Part shown: piece after piece, positions 15,714 through 22,356 of the stretch
Numbering within the stretch: position 1 is the stretch's first letter
Layout: each line of letters opens with the position of its first letter
Assembly: GCA_019057975.1 (NCBI GenBank)
Contig: JAHLWJ010000033.1
Location: 1 to 22,356 of the forward strand
Length of the DNA: 22,356 bases
Direction of reading: 5' to 3'
Origin: Promethearchaeota archaeon
GTDB taxonomy: Archaea; Asgardarchaeota; Lokiarchaeia; Sigynarchaeales; SOKP01
Position numbers and translations under genes: made by a program
The notes under the pieces: model-generated
What the model saw: the letters and a program-made list of their open reading frames with translations, nothing else
Told to the model about the DNA's origin: nothing
Databases searched by the model: none

Positions 15714-16771
15714 TTTAACATCCGAATTCCTATTTTTTTTTTATTCTTACCATAAAGTTTAATAAAATTTTCATACCATTCAATAGTTCTTGACAATCCT
15801 TCTCGAATTGGTGTAATTCGATATCCTAATTTTTCAATGGCACTTTTTGAAGAAAATGCCCAATTATATTTCATTCCAATAACCATATCAGGAGTTATAT
15901 AAGGGACTCTTTTTTTTAAGAGATTTGCCTTAAATCTACATAGTCGCCCATATAGAGCTCCCCCCCACATTGGAAGTTTTCTAGGTTTTTTTACTTTAGC
16001 TAGTTCTGCGATTAAATTAAGATAATCTCTAATTTTTATATTTTCACCACCTAGAACAAAACTTTGACCTAATAAATCCTCTCTGTCAATTAAATTGACC
16101 ATTCCCTCAATAACATCGTCTAAATAGGTCATACAAAAAAGTTTTTCCCCTTTTCCCGGAAGTCCTAAAAATTGACCTGCGACAATATCGAATACCATCT
16201 CACCATAAATATTGAAATCGCCGGGCCCATAAACAAATCCGGGATAGAGTATAACTGTTTTCAAGCCTTTTTCGGAAAATTCCCTTATTTTTTCACGCCC
16301 TAAATATTTAGTTCTTTCATATTCATTAATAAAGAAATCGGCATGTGGAAAAGATTCATCAGTAGGTTCTGTAATTTCTATTGGATTTGGTCCAAGCGCT
16401 CCAAAAGAACTCATGTAAAAAAGTATTACATTATTCTTTAGAGCTACTTCAGCAATATTTTCTGCACCCTGAACATTTATATTATAATGACTATTTTTGT
16501 CTTTTGCCCAAACTGAAACTTGTCCTGCTAAATGATAGATTAAATCGACTCCATTTACAGCCCTATATAAACTTTCTATATCTCTAACATCTCCTATAAT
16601 ATACTCAATATTATTTAAACCTTCAAAAGGGGTAATATCACTACTCTCTCTAACCAGTAATTTCAGCTTATGACCTAATTCATGAAGTTTTCTTATTAAA
16701 GGGATACCTATGAAGCCCGTGCCCCCAGTTATCGTTATCTTCCGTTTATCAGGAATAGCAGTTGAAACCAT
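15710..16771 (-). CDS. Extended SDR: NAD-dependent epimerase/dehydratase or reductase
   Basis: Extended short-chain dehydrogenase/reductase. The N-terminal Rossmann motif is GGTGFIG (16-22); D61 in IIGDVRD binds the adenine, YHLAGQVSVW (79-88) follows beta4, S121/S122 and the YxxxK pair Y151/K155 form the active site. Overall it resembles the dihydroflavonol-4-reductase / 3-beta-hydroxysteroid dehydrogenase / NAD-sugar epimerase group; the class cannot be split further by eye. The C-terminus ends in a basic lysine-rich tail. ATG start at 16771 behind a TATA-like element only about 30 bp upstream, suggesting a nearly leaderless mRNA. Its TGA overlaps the ATG of the aldehyde dehydrogenase gene, forming a two-gene operon. 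Divergent from the ABC exporter. Confidence 0.9.
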   Translation of the reverse strand: MVSTAIPDKRKITITGGTGFIGIPLIRKLHELGHKLKLLVRESSDITPFEGLNNIEYIIGDVRDIESLYRAVNGVDLIYHLAGQVSVWAKDKNSHYNINVQGAENIAEVALKNNVILFYMSSFGALGPNPIEITEPTDESFPHADFFINEYERTKYLGREKIREFSEKGLKTVILYPGFVYGPGDFNIYGEMVFDIVAGQFLGLPGKGEKLFCMTYLDDVIEGMVNLIDREDLLGQSFVLGGENIKIRDYLNLIAELAKVKKPRKLPMWGGALYGRLCRFKANLLKKRVPYITPDMVIGMKYNWAFSSKSAIEKLGYRITPIREGLSRTIEWYENFIKLYGKNKKKIGIRMLK

Positions 16772-16800
16772 AATAAAAATACCAAAATATCTAATAAAAA

Positions 16801-16810
16801 TTATATATTT
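16801..16810 (-). promoter_or_regulatory. Candidate TATA box for SDR-ALDH operon
   Basis: On the minus strand, AAATATATAA lies 30-39 bases before the ATG at 16771. With the usual TATA-to-start distance, transcription would begin within about 10 bases of the ATG, giving a very short leader. Confidence 0.42.
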
Positions 16811-16936
16811 AAGAGTTACATTTAGAGTTAAATTTTGCGGAATTCAAAAACATAATTTTTTAACGAAATGTCAATCTTTATTGCTATTCGAAAAACTTAT
16901 TTTCTTCTTTTCTTTTATTTAATTAAAAATTTAAAA

Positions 16937-16940
16937 GAGG
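16937..16940 (+). promoter_or_regulatory. Ribosome binding site deciding the TTG start at 16951
   Basis: GAGG followed by AT sits ten bases before the TTG. The same GAGGAT at the same ten-base spacing precedes the ATG of the next ABC gene (18781-18784), supporting use of this TTG. Confidence 0.55.
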
Positions 16941-16950
16941 ATACCATTTT

Positions 16951-18789
16951 TTGAAAAGTCAGAGACTAAAAAGTCAAAGTACTATTTTGAAAAACAACTC
17001 AGAATTTCATTTAGAGGAAGATGACTTTTTAGAAGCTCGACACAAAGGAGTAAGATCTTGGATTATCAGTCATATATTTTATAAATCTAATAAATATCTA
17101 ATGGTTTTATTCTTCGCATTAATAGTATTTACTTCTTTCTTTGGGTCCTATATTTATATTATAATAGGAAAGGCAATTGATGTTTTCTCTGCAGGAAATT
17201 CTAAACAAGTAGTTAGTTATACGTTCATTGTATTATTTATTGGATTGGGGACCCCGGTCTTTGGATTATTGGGAAGGACGTGCCGGGAAATTGTTGCGCA
17301 GAGAATAGAGAGAGATGTGCGCAGAGAATTCTATTTAAGTTTGCTTGGAAAAAGCCAATCGTTTCATGACAGAGCACCTATCGGGGATACAATGGCAAGA
17401 GCGACGAACGATGTAAGATTTTTAAACTTTTTAATTTCTCCTGCGTTAGGCATGATTTTAGATGCTATTATTAATCTGATTGTTCCTATTTATTTAATTG
17501 GTTCTACTTACCGACTTGAATTAATGTTAATTCCAATAATATTTAGTATCATTTTTATTTTATATCTTCGTAGATTTCTCCGACGACTTACCCCGCCGAC
17601 CGTATCTCGACGTATTGCATTCGGTTTTATGAACACCGTTTTAAATGAATCCTTGAGCGGAATTGAAGTTGTCAAATCTATGGCTCAGGAAGAGCATAGT
17701 GTTGAGAAATATAAAGATAGTGCTATGAGTTATCGAGATGCGGGTATTGAACAAGGTGATATACAAGCAAAGTATCTTCCTCTATTACTGCTTTCAGTTA
17801 CAGTTACTTTGGGTTTATCAATCGCTGTGTTTTATAATAGAGCTGGTATTTTATCTGTTGGCGCTGTACTAGGTTTAGTAGGGTTATTATTACGATTACG
17901 ATTTCCTGTTAATGCTTCAATCAGGTCATTTTTAATGCTACAAGAAGCGATTGTAGGGGCTGGAAGGCTGTTAGAAATTATGAATAAGAAATCAGAAATT
18001 TTCGATTCCCATGATGCGGTGTCTAAAGAGATAGAGGGTAAAGTAAAATTTGAGAATGTTACCTTTGCTTATCCTGGTACCCAAAACAAAGTCCTAAAAA
18101 AAATAAATCTTGAAGTGTCAGCGGGACAGACTGTAGCAATAGTAGGAACAACTGGTTCTGGAAAAACAACACTTACAAAATTGATATCCCGGTTATATGA
18201 TGTTGATAGCGGTCAAATTTTAATTGATGGGATTGACGTCAGAAATTTTTCTCTGCAATCTCTTCGTGACCAAATTGCCTATATTGAACAGGATATTTTT
18301 ATCTTTTCAGATTCAATTTTCGACAATATTTCTTTTGGGCGGGATTCCTCTAGGGAACAAGTAATGTCTGTCGCTCAAGAAGCGCAAGCCCATGAATTTA
18401 TAAAAAATTTACCAGATCAGTATGACACAGAGGTTGGGGAAAGAGGAGTACAATTAAGTGGGGGAGAACGTCAACGAGTTGCAATTGCCCGTGCTTTCCT
18501 TACAGATCCAAAAATATTAATCTTGGATGATTCTAGCTCCTCAATAGATTCAGAAACCGAAGAAAAAATTCAAGAGGCGATTTTCAAAATTTTACGTGGA
18601 AGAACTACCTTTATCATAACTCATAGGCTTTCTCAGATTAGATGGGCAGATTTAATAATCGTGTTAAATCAAGGTGAGATTGTCAATCAAGGATCACATG
18701 AATACTTACTAAAAAACTCAAAAGAGTATCAAAAAATCTTTATTAAGCGTTTTGATAAAACTTTAGATGAACTTCTAGGAGAGGATTAA
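16951..18789 (+). CDS. ABC exporter half-transporter, subunit with degenerate Walker B
   Basis: Type IV (exporter) ABC half-transporter in the cytoplasmic membrane. A 45-residue polar N-terminus precedes a six-helix membrane domain (about 50-320), then the nucleotide-binding domain (about 365-595). Walker A GTTGSGKTT (399-407), Q-loop Q447, signature LSGGE (502-506), Walker B ILILDD (522-527) and H-loop H558. The catalytic glutamate after Walker B is Asp (D527), so the ATP site using this Walker pair should be weak or inactive. TTG start supported by GAGG ten bases upstream; the first internal Met is within the first membrane helix. Five bases separate its stop from the next subunit, so the two form an operon and a heterodimer of the TM287/288-BmrCD kind. 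Substrate, perhaps a lipid or drug-like molecule, is unknown. Confidence 0.94.
   Translation: MKSQRLKSQSTILKNNSEFHLEEDDFLEARHKGVRSWIISHIFYKSNKYLMVLFFALIVFTSFFGSYIYIIIGKAIDVFSAGNSKQVVSYTFIVLFIGLGTPVFGLLGRTCREIVAQRIERDVRREFYLSLLGKSQSFHDRAPIGDTMARATNDVRFLNFLISPALGMILDAIINLIVPIYLIGSTYRLELMLIPIIFSIIFILYLRRFLRRLTPPTVSRRIAFGFMNTVLNESLSGIEVVKSMAQEEHSVEKYKDSAMSYRDAGIEQGDIQAKYLPLLLLSVTVTLGLSIAVFYNRAGILSVGAVLGLVGLLLRLRFPVNASIRSFLMLQEAIVGAGRLLEIMNKKSEIFDSHDAVSKEIEGKVKFENVTFAYPGTQNKVLKKINLEVSAGQTVAIVGTTGSGKTTLTKLISRLYDVDSGQILIDGIDVRNFSLQSLRDQIAYIEQDIFIFSDSIFDNISFGRDSSREQVMSVAQEAQAHEFIKNLPDQYDTEVGERGVQLSGGERQRVAIARAFLTDPKILILDDSSSSIDSETEEKIQEAIFKILRGRTTFIITHRLSQIRWADLIIVLNQGEIVNQGSHEYLLKNSKEYQKIFIKRFDKTLDELLGED
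18777..18784 (+). promoter_or_regulatory. Strong Shine-Dalgarno for second ABC subunit
   Basis: AGGAGAGG lies in the last codons of the first ABC gene, with its GAGG ten bases before the ATG at 18795. This is the clearest ribosome binding site in the window and fits translation of both subunits from one mRNA. Confidence 0.6.
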
Positions 18790-18794
18790 TTAGA

Positions 18795-20621
18795 ATGTCT
18801 AGAAAAATGGGTTATTTCGGACTAGATGAGGAAGGTTATGATAGAGTCTATTCAGATAGAGAATTATTTTCTAGAGTTATAAAATTGTTTAAACCATATA
18901 AACGTTCTATGACAATTGTAATTATATTTATTTGTCTTTCATCAGTTACTTATGGATTAACTCCTTTTTTAATGAGTTTAGTTATTAAACAATTAGAATT
19001 GGACTCAGATCCCTTAATTTTAATCTTTTTTATTATAAATACCTTAATCTTGAATTCATTAGGATACGTTTTTAATTATGTAAACAGGCGCACAGGGAAT
19101 CGTATGGTATATGGTGTATGCTATAATTTACGTAGACAAACTAATTTAAGAGTTCTTGAGCAAGATTTATCTTTCTTCGATAAATATCCAACTGGTAGAA
19201 TTGTGAGTAGGATCAATTCAGATGGACAAAAGTTTGGTGGATCAGTTACCATGTTTACAGAATTAATTTCTTCATTTCTAATGTTAATTATCGTACTTAT
19301 TCCTATGATCTTTATAAGTCTCTTGTTAACTGGAGTATTCATGTTAATCGTACCGATTGTATTTGCTTTTACACTCTCTTTTCGTAAAATTGCAAGAAGA
19401 AAATCAGTGTATGGTCAACGTTCCTTAGCACAAGTAAATGCCTTTGTACAGGAATCAATGGCAGGAATTCAAATAATTAAAAGTTTTCGCCAAGAAGAGA
19501 GTCAATTTGAGAAGTTTCAAGCAATTAATGACCAATCTTTTCGAGTAAACATGAGTAGAGCTTTATATTTATCCATCCTCTTTCCGAGCTTAGATATTCT
19601 CATCGCTGTTCTCTATGCTTTACTTATATTCTTTGGAGGTAATTTCATCACCCAAGGAGTGCTAAGTGGTTCAGATATTTATCTGTTTCTTCAAAGTTCG
19701 TTAATATTATTCGCACCTTTACTTCAAATTGCTGGTTTTTGGCCCCAATTTCAAGAAGGGCTATCAGCTGCAGAAAGAATCTTTGCTCTTCAAGACTCTC
19801 AATCCTATATAAAGCAGGGAGATTATGTTTTAGATTCAATTAAAGGAAAAATAGAATTTGAAAATTTAGGATTTGAATATGTGTCTGAGAAACCCGTTTT
19901 CGATAACTTTAATTTGGAAATTCAACCAGGAGAAACTGTAGCTATTGTGGGCCACACTGGAGCGGGTAAGTCAAGCTTAACTAAAATATTACTTCGTTTA
20001 TATGAATTTCAATCAGGAGATGTGCGAATAGATGGTCATAGTATACGAGATATTTCACTTAAGGAATTTAGGAGATCTGTAGGATTCATCCCCCAGGTAC
20101 CATTCCTCTGGGCTGACACAATTGAAAACAATGTGACCTATGGTGCTCCTGAAGCTAAGCGAGAAGAGGTAATGTGGGCTTTAGAACAAGCAGGAGGCAC
20201 TGAATGGGTTAAAAACCTTGACAATGGTTTAGACACCTTTATTTTAGAAAGAGGAAAAGTATTATCAATGGGGCAAAGACAATTGATTGTATTTGCCAGA
20301 GTTTTATTGCAAAATCCATCAATTTTAATATTGGATGAAGCCACTGCATCTGTTGATCCATTTACGGAACTTCAGATTCAAGAAGCTATGGAAAAAGTAA
20401 CGCAAGGAAGGACAACTATTGTTATTGCTCATAGGCTTACTACCGTAAGAAACGTTGATCGTATAATTGTACTGGACCATGGAAAGATTGTTGAGGAAGG
20501 TAATCATGAAACTCTTTTACAAAAAAACGGATATTATGCTAGATTATATAATACTTACTTTCGCCACCAGAGCCTTGAATTCATAGATAAGATGAAAGGA
20601 TATATACAAAATAAGACATAG
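18795..20621 (+). CDS. ABC exporter half-transporter, subunit with catalytic Walker B
   Basis: Partner of the preceding half-transporter. Six-helix membrane domain (about 38-315) then the ATPase domain (about 350-590). Walker A GHTGAGKSS (386-394), Q-loop Q434, signature LSMGQ (490-494), Walker B ILILDE with intact catalytic E515, H-loop H546. The signature has Met in place of the first Gly. The degenerate site would pair the D527 Walker B of subunit 1 with this altered signature, while the working site pairs this Glu with the canonical LSGGE of subunit 1. This split is the hallmark of heterodimeric exporters. ATG start with a strong purine-rich site overlapping the end of the first gene. A methyltransferase gene follows 107 bp later with its own spacer, so it may be separately transcribed. 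Confidence 0.95.
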   Translation: MSRKMGYFGLDEEGYDRVYSDRELFSRVIKLFKPYKRSMTIVIIFICLSSVTYGLTPFLMSLVIKQLELDSDPLILIFFIINTLILNSLGYVFNYVNRRTGNRMVYGVCYNLRRQTNLRVLEQDLSFFDKYPTGRIVSRINSDGQKFGGSVTMFTELISSFLMLIIVLIPMIFISLLLTGVFMLIVPIVFAFTLSFRKIARRKSVYGQRSLAQVNAFVQESMAGIQIIKSFRQEESQFEKFQAINDQSFRVNMSRALYLSILFPSLDILIAVLYALLIFFGGNFITQGVLSGSDIYLFLQSSLILFAPLLQIAGFWPQFQEGLSAAERIFALQDSQSYIKQGDYVLDSIKGKIEFENLGFEYVSEKPVFDNFNLEIQPGETVAIVGHTGAGKSSLTKILLRLYEFQSGDVRIDGHSIRDISLKEFRRSVGFIPQVPFLWADTIENNVTYGAPEAKREEVMWALEQAGGTEWVKNLDNGLDTFILERGKVLSMGQRQLIVFARVLLQNPSILILDEATASVDPFTELQIQEAMEKVTQGRTTIVIAHRLTTVRNVDRIIVLDHGKIVEEGNHETLLQKNGYYARLYNTYFRHQSLEFIDKMKGYIQNKT

Positions 20622-20728
20622 AAATTAAGTCATTACAATCTTTCTAATATGTTCCATAAGATTTAATTATACTTAAATAATTCATAATTATGAAAAAATT
20701 AAAGTTTTAAGACGATTGAAACTTTAGA

Positions 20729-21277
20729 ATGTGCGAAAAGAAATTTAACAAATTCTATTCCCAATTAGAGCTACCATTTCAGGAGACTAAACAGGTCTAT
20801 CTAAAAAAGATATTTAAAACGCTTGAGAGAGAATTTGACTTACGGAAAAATTCTAGACAAATTTTCATAGATTTAGGTTCTGGAAATGGCCAAGTCATTA
20901 TTTATTCTGCATTAAAATATGGGATAAGATCAATTGGGATTGAAATTGATCCAATCCTTATAAAAGAAGCTAAAAAATCCATTCGATTATTAAAAGAAGG
21001 TAATATTTTTAAAAAAAAAGTTTTACGTAAAATAACACTTATACACGGGGATTTTTACGCTCATAATTTAAAGGATTATGATTTCATTTACATTTATTCC
21101 TTACCTACAATGCAAAAATATCTGAAGCATGTGTTTCAGACAGCAAAAAGAGGAGTTATTATTATATCTCATATGTATCCATTAAAAAATCTTACTCATT
21201 ATTTAGAATCTATGCCCAAGTTGGAGCATAATAAGGAAAATCAAGAAATCTCTACATACTTTTATAGAAGAATTTAA
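20729..21277 (+). CDS. SAM-dependent methyltransferase, FAM173/aKMT-like
   Basis: Class I Rossmann methyltransferase using S-adenosylmethionine. Motif I DLGSGNG (48-54), acidic end of beta2 at E72 (GIEID), and a catalytic segment GDFYAHNLKDYDFIYIYSLP (107-126). The small size (182 aa), the helical N-terminus before motif I, and an aromatic/leucine-rich post-motif strand recall the archaeal lysine methyltransferase aKMT and eukaryotic FAM173/ATPSCKMT group, which modify protein lysines; that subgroup call is inference. Nothing suggests a DNA methylase (no NPPY-type motif). ATG start without a clear Shine-Dalgarno; TAA stop. It stands alone between the ABC operon and the seven-helix membrane protein. 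Confidence 0.83.
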   Translation: MCEKKFNKFYSQLELPFQETKQVYLKKIFKTLEREFDLRKNSRQIFIDLGSGNGQVIIYSALKYGIRSIGIEIDPILIKEAKKSIRLLKEGNIFKKKVLRKITLIHGDFYAHNLKDYDFIYIYSLPTMQKYLKHVFQTAKRGVIIISHMYPLKNLTHYLESMPKLEHNKENQEISTYFYRRI

Positions 21278-21368
21278 TTTAATTAGAGATCCTTAAATAT
21301 TAATATTTCAAAAACCATTAGACTTACAGCTTCAAATATTAGATTATTTTATAACTTCAAAAAATATA

Positions 21369-21377
21369 TTTATAAAT
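21369..21377 (+). promoter_or_regulatory. Candidate TATA box for seven-helix membrane protein
   Basis: TTTATAAAT, a close match to the archaeal TATA consensus, lies about 73 bases before the ATG at 21450, predicting a leader of about 45-50 nt. Confidence 0.42.
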
Positions 21378-21449
21378 AGAAAGAAAATAAATACATATAT
21401 AATTTTAAAATTAGAATGACATTTTCATAAAAAAGGTGTAAATTTAAAA

Positions 21450-22154
21450 ATGGCTATTTCTCCAGAAGGATTGTTAGATGGTCTAACATCAGCAGGTATT
21501 GTTCTATCAGCAACTGTTTTCGGGTTATTTACTTTATATAAAGCAGTGAAATTAAAAGCTAAACTTCTTGGTGTTGCTGCTCTAACTATGTTTTTTGTGG
21601 GTCTTTTGTGGTTAGGACCTTTCACTGACTTAATATTTTTGCTGATAAGAAAAGAAAATATAGATCCATATAGGGTTTATGCGCTTTTAAGCTATATGTG
21701 GGTCGCCCCAACTCTGGTTTTTGCTATGTATCTAGGTGGCGAACTTATATGGCCAAAAGGAAAATGGATACTAGTGATTATTTACATAGGTTTAGGTGTT
21801 GTCTTTGAGATGTTCCTATGGTTTAATACATATACTTCATTTGAAGAACTTGCTCCTGAAATTCCTGGTGAAACTATAATAGCTGCAAGTTTTGATCGTG
21901 CCCATCCAACATTTATATTAATTGCTACATTTTTAGTTTCGGCACTGGTATTCTTAGGAATTGGCTTTATAATAAAAGCAAAACAAGCAACGGGTGAATT
22001 AAGAAAGAAATTTCTATTCTTAGCTATTGGATTTATTATTTTTGTATTTGCTGGAGCTTCAGATTCTTTAATCGAACCCGGTCCCCTTTTAGGAATTATT
22101 AGAGGAGCCCAAATGACTTTTGGATTGCTTATGTATTTAGGTTTAAAGACTTAA
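21450..22154 (+). CDS. Seven-helix integral membrane protein, function unknown
   Basis: Family not recognised. Seven hydrophobic segments at about 11-30, 39-58, 76-97, 105-125, 152-175, 187-205 and 212-231, with a 25-residue acidic extracytoplasmic-type loop between the fourth and fifth (EELAPEIPGETIIAAS). The layout resembles the N-terminal sensory 7TM region of some histidine kinases, but here nothing follows it. It is not a microbial rhodopsin: the last helix has no retinal-binding lysine in its middle, only K233 at the very end. ATG start with AAGGTG 11-12 bases upstream. TAA stop within a small inverted repeat followed by a T-tract. A receptor or transport role is speculative. Confidence 0.82.
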   Translation: MAISPEGLLDGLTSAGIVLSATVFGLFTLYKAVKLKAKLLGVAALTMFFVGLLWLGPFTDLIFLLIRKENIDPYRVYALLSYMWVAPTLVFAMYLGGELIWPKGKWILVIIYIGLGVVFEMFLWFNTYTSFEELAPEIPGETIIAASFDRAHPTFILIATFLVSALVFLGIGFIIKAKQATGELRKKFLFLAIGFIIFVFAGASDSLIEPGPLLGIIRGAQMTFGLLMYLGLKT

Positions 22155-22184
22155 ACAATTTAATCATATTTTTTTATTTTTTTT
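22141..22184 (+). terminator. Hairpin plus T-tract after seven-helix protein gene
   Basis: GTTTAA and TTAAAC (22141-22146 and 22151-22156) flank a 4-nt loop and span the stop codon; a T-rich run with one A follows at 22169-22184. The rest of the spacer to the window end is AT-rich with more T-runs and no coding frame that I can support. Confidence 0.45.
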
Positions 22185-22356
22185 ATTAACTTATATATCT
22201 CTTTCATTGATTTAATGAATCTTATTCTCGTATATATGCAAATGTGTCTTAAAACCTAATAAAATAAGATTTTTTTCATATATCTTTTCTTTTTTTTATT
22301 AATCAGTATCTAATGAAGTATTTTTTTATTCTTTATTTTTACTTTTTTTTGATTCG

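Noticed and set aside
15199..16922. Frames on the plus strand across the ALDH/SDR genes and spacer
   Set aside because: Opposite to well-supported genes. The one reaching into the spacer starts inside the SDR gene and has no Shine-Dalgarno; its tail is translated AT-rich spacer.
19121..20507. Minus-strand frames within the second ABC gene
   Set aside because: Fully contained opposite a complete ABC transporter sequence, with no independent support.
21425..21625. Minus-strand frame at the start of the seven-helix gene
   Set aside because: Antisense to the membrane protein and its leader; basic, proline-rich translation with no motif.
21450..22154. Microbial rhodopsin call for the seven-helix protein
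   Set aside because: No lysine in the middle of the seventh helix and no proton-carrier aspartates in the third helix.
1..22356. CRISPR arrays, transposases, integrases, rRNA genes
   Set aside because: No regularly spaced repeats, transposase or recombinase motifs, terminal inverted repeats or rRNA-like stretches were seen.

Overview
The window looks like chromosomal DNA of an AT-rich archaeon, most likely an Asgard (Lokiarchaeia-like) lineage. Supporting signs are an archaeal-type glutamyl-tRNA synthetase, two tRNA genes interrupted by short introns at non-canonical positions with bulge-helix-bulge (BHB)-like folds, a protein resembling the archaeal MtxX/methanogen-marker-4 family, TATA-like promoters, purine-rich ribosome sites about 10 nt before some TTG starts, and several large proteins with no recognisable family. 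The taxonomic call is inference from gene content; no rRNA gene is present to confirm it. There is no sign of a phage, insertion sequence, CRISPR array or plasmid.

Layout, left to right. The window opens inside an acyl-CoA synthetase gene (+), followed by tRNA-Pro(GGG) with a ~30-nt intron before the anticodon stem. A convergent 503-aa protein of unknown function (-) follows, then a small membrane protein (+). A minus-strand run comes next, in transcription order: GluRS, a 630-aa zinc-ribbon protein with a beta-rich C-terminus, a zinc-ribbon/CPBP intramembrane protease, and an MtxX-like protein. Upstream of GluRS, on the other strand, lies tRNA-Arg(GCG) with a ~26-nt intron in its variable region. 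After that come a HAD hydrolase (-), a lysine-rich small protein (+), a sugar-1-phosphate nucleotidyltransferase with a left-handed beta-helix tail (+), an amidase-signature enzyme (-), and a translationally coupled pair of an extended SDR and an aldehyde dehydrogenase (-, 4-bp overlap). The last part is all plus strand: two half-transporters forming a heterodimeric ABC exporter, a FAM173/aKMT-like methyltransferase, and a seven-helix membrane protein.

How the parts may work together. The SDR and ALDH overlap and probably act on linked carbonyl/alcohol substrates. The two ABC subunits complement each other exactly: one has a degenerate Walker B, the other a degenerate signature motif, so the complex should have one hydrolytic and one degenerate ATP site. 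GluRS is of the archaeal kind that is usually non-discriminating and needs a tRNA-dependent amidotransferase elsewhere; the amidase here does not look like GatA. Two consecutive zinc-ribbon proteins, one a membrane protease and one with an Ig-like C-terminus, make the 4746-7815 block the most novel protein-coding neighbourhood. The two interrupted tRNAs are the strongest directly visible oddity. No stretch over 300 bases lacks a gene; the spacers are very AT-rich and hold candidate TATA boxes, T-tracts and short palindromes.
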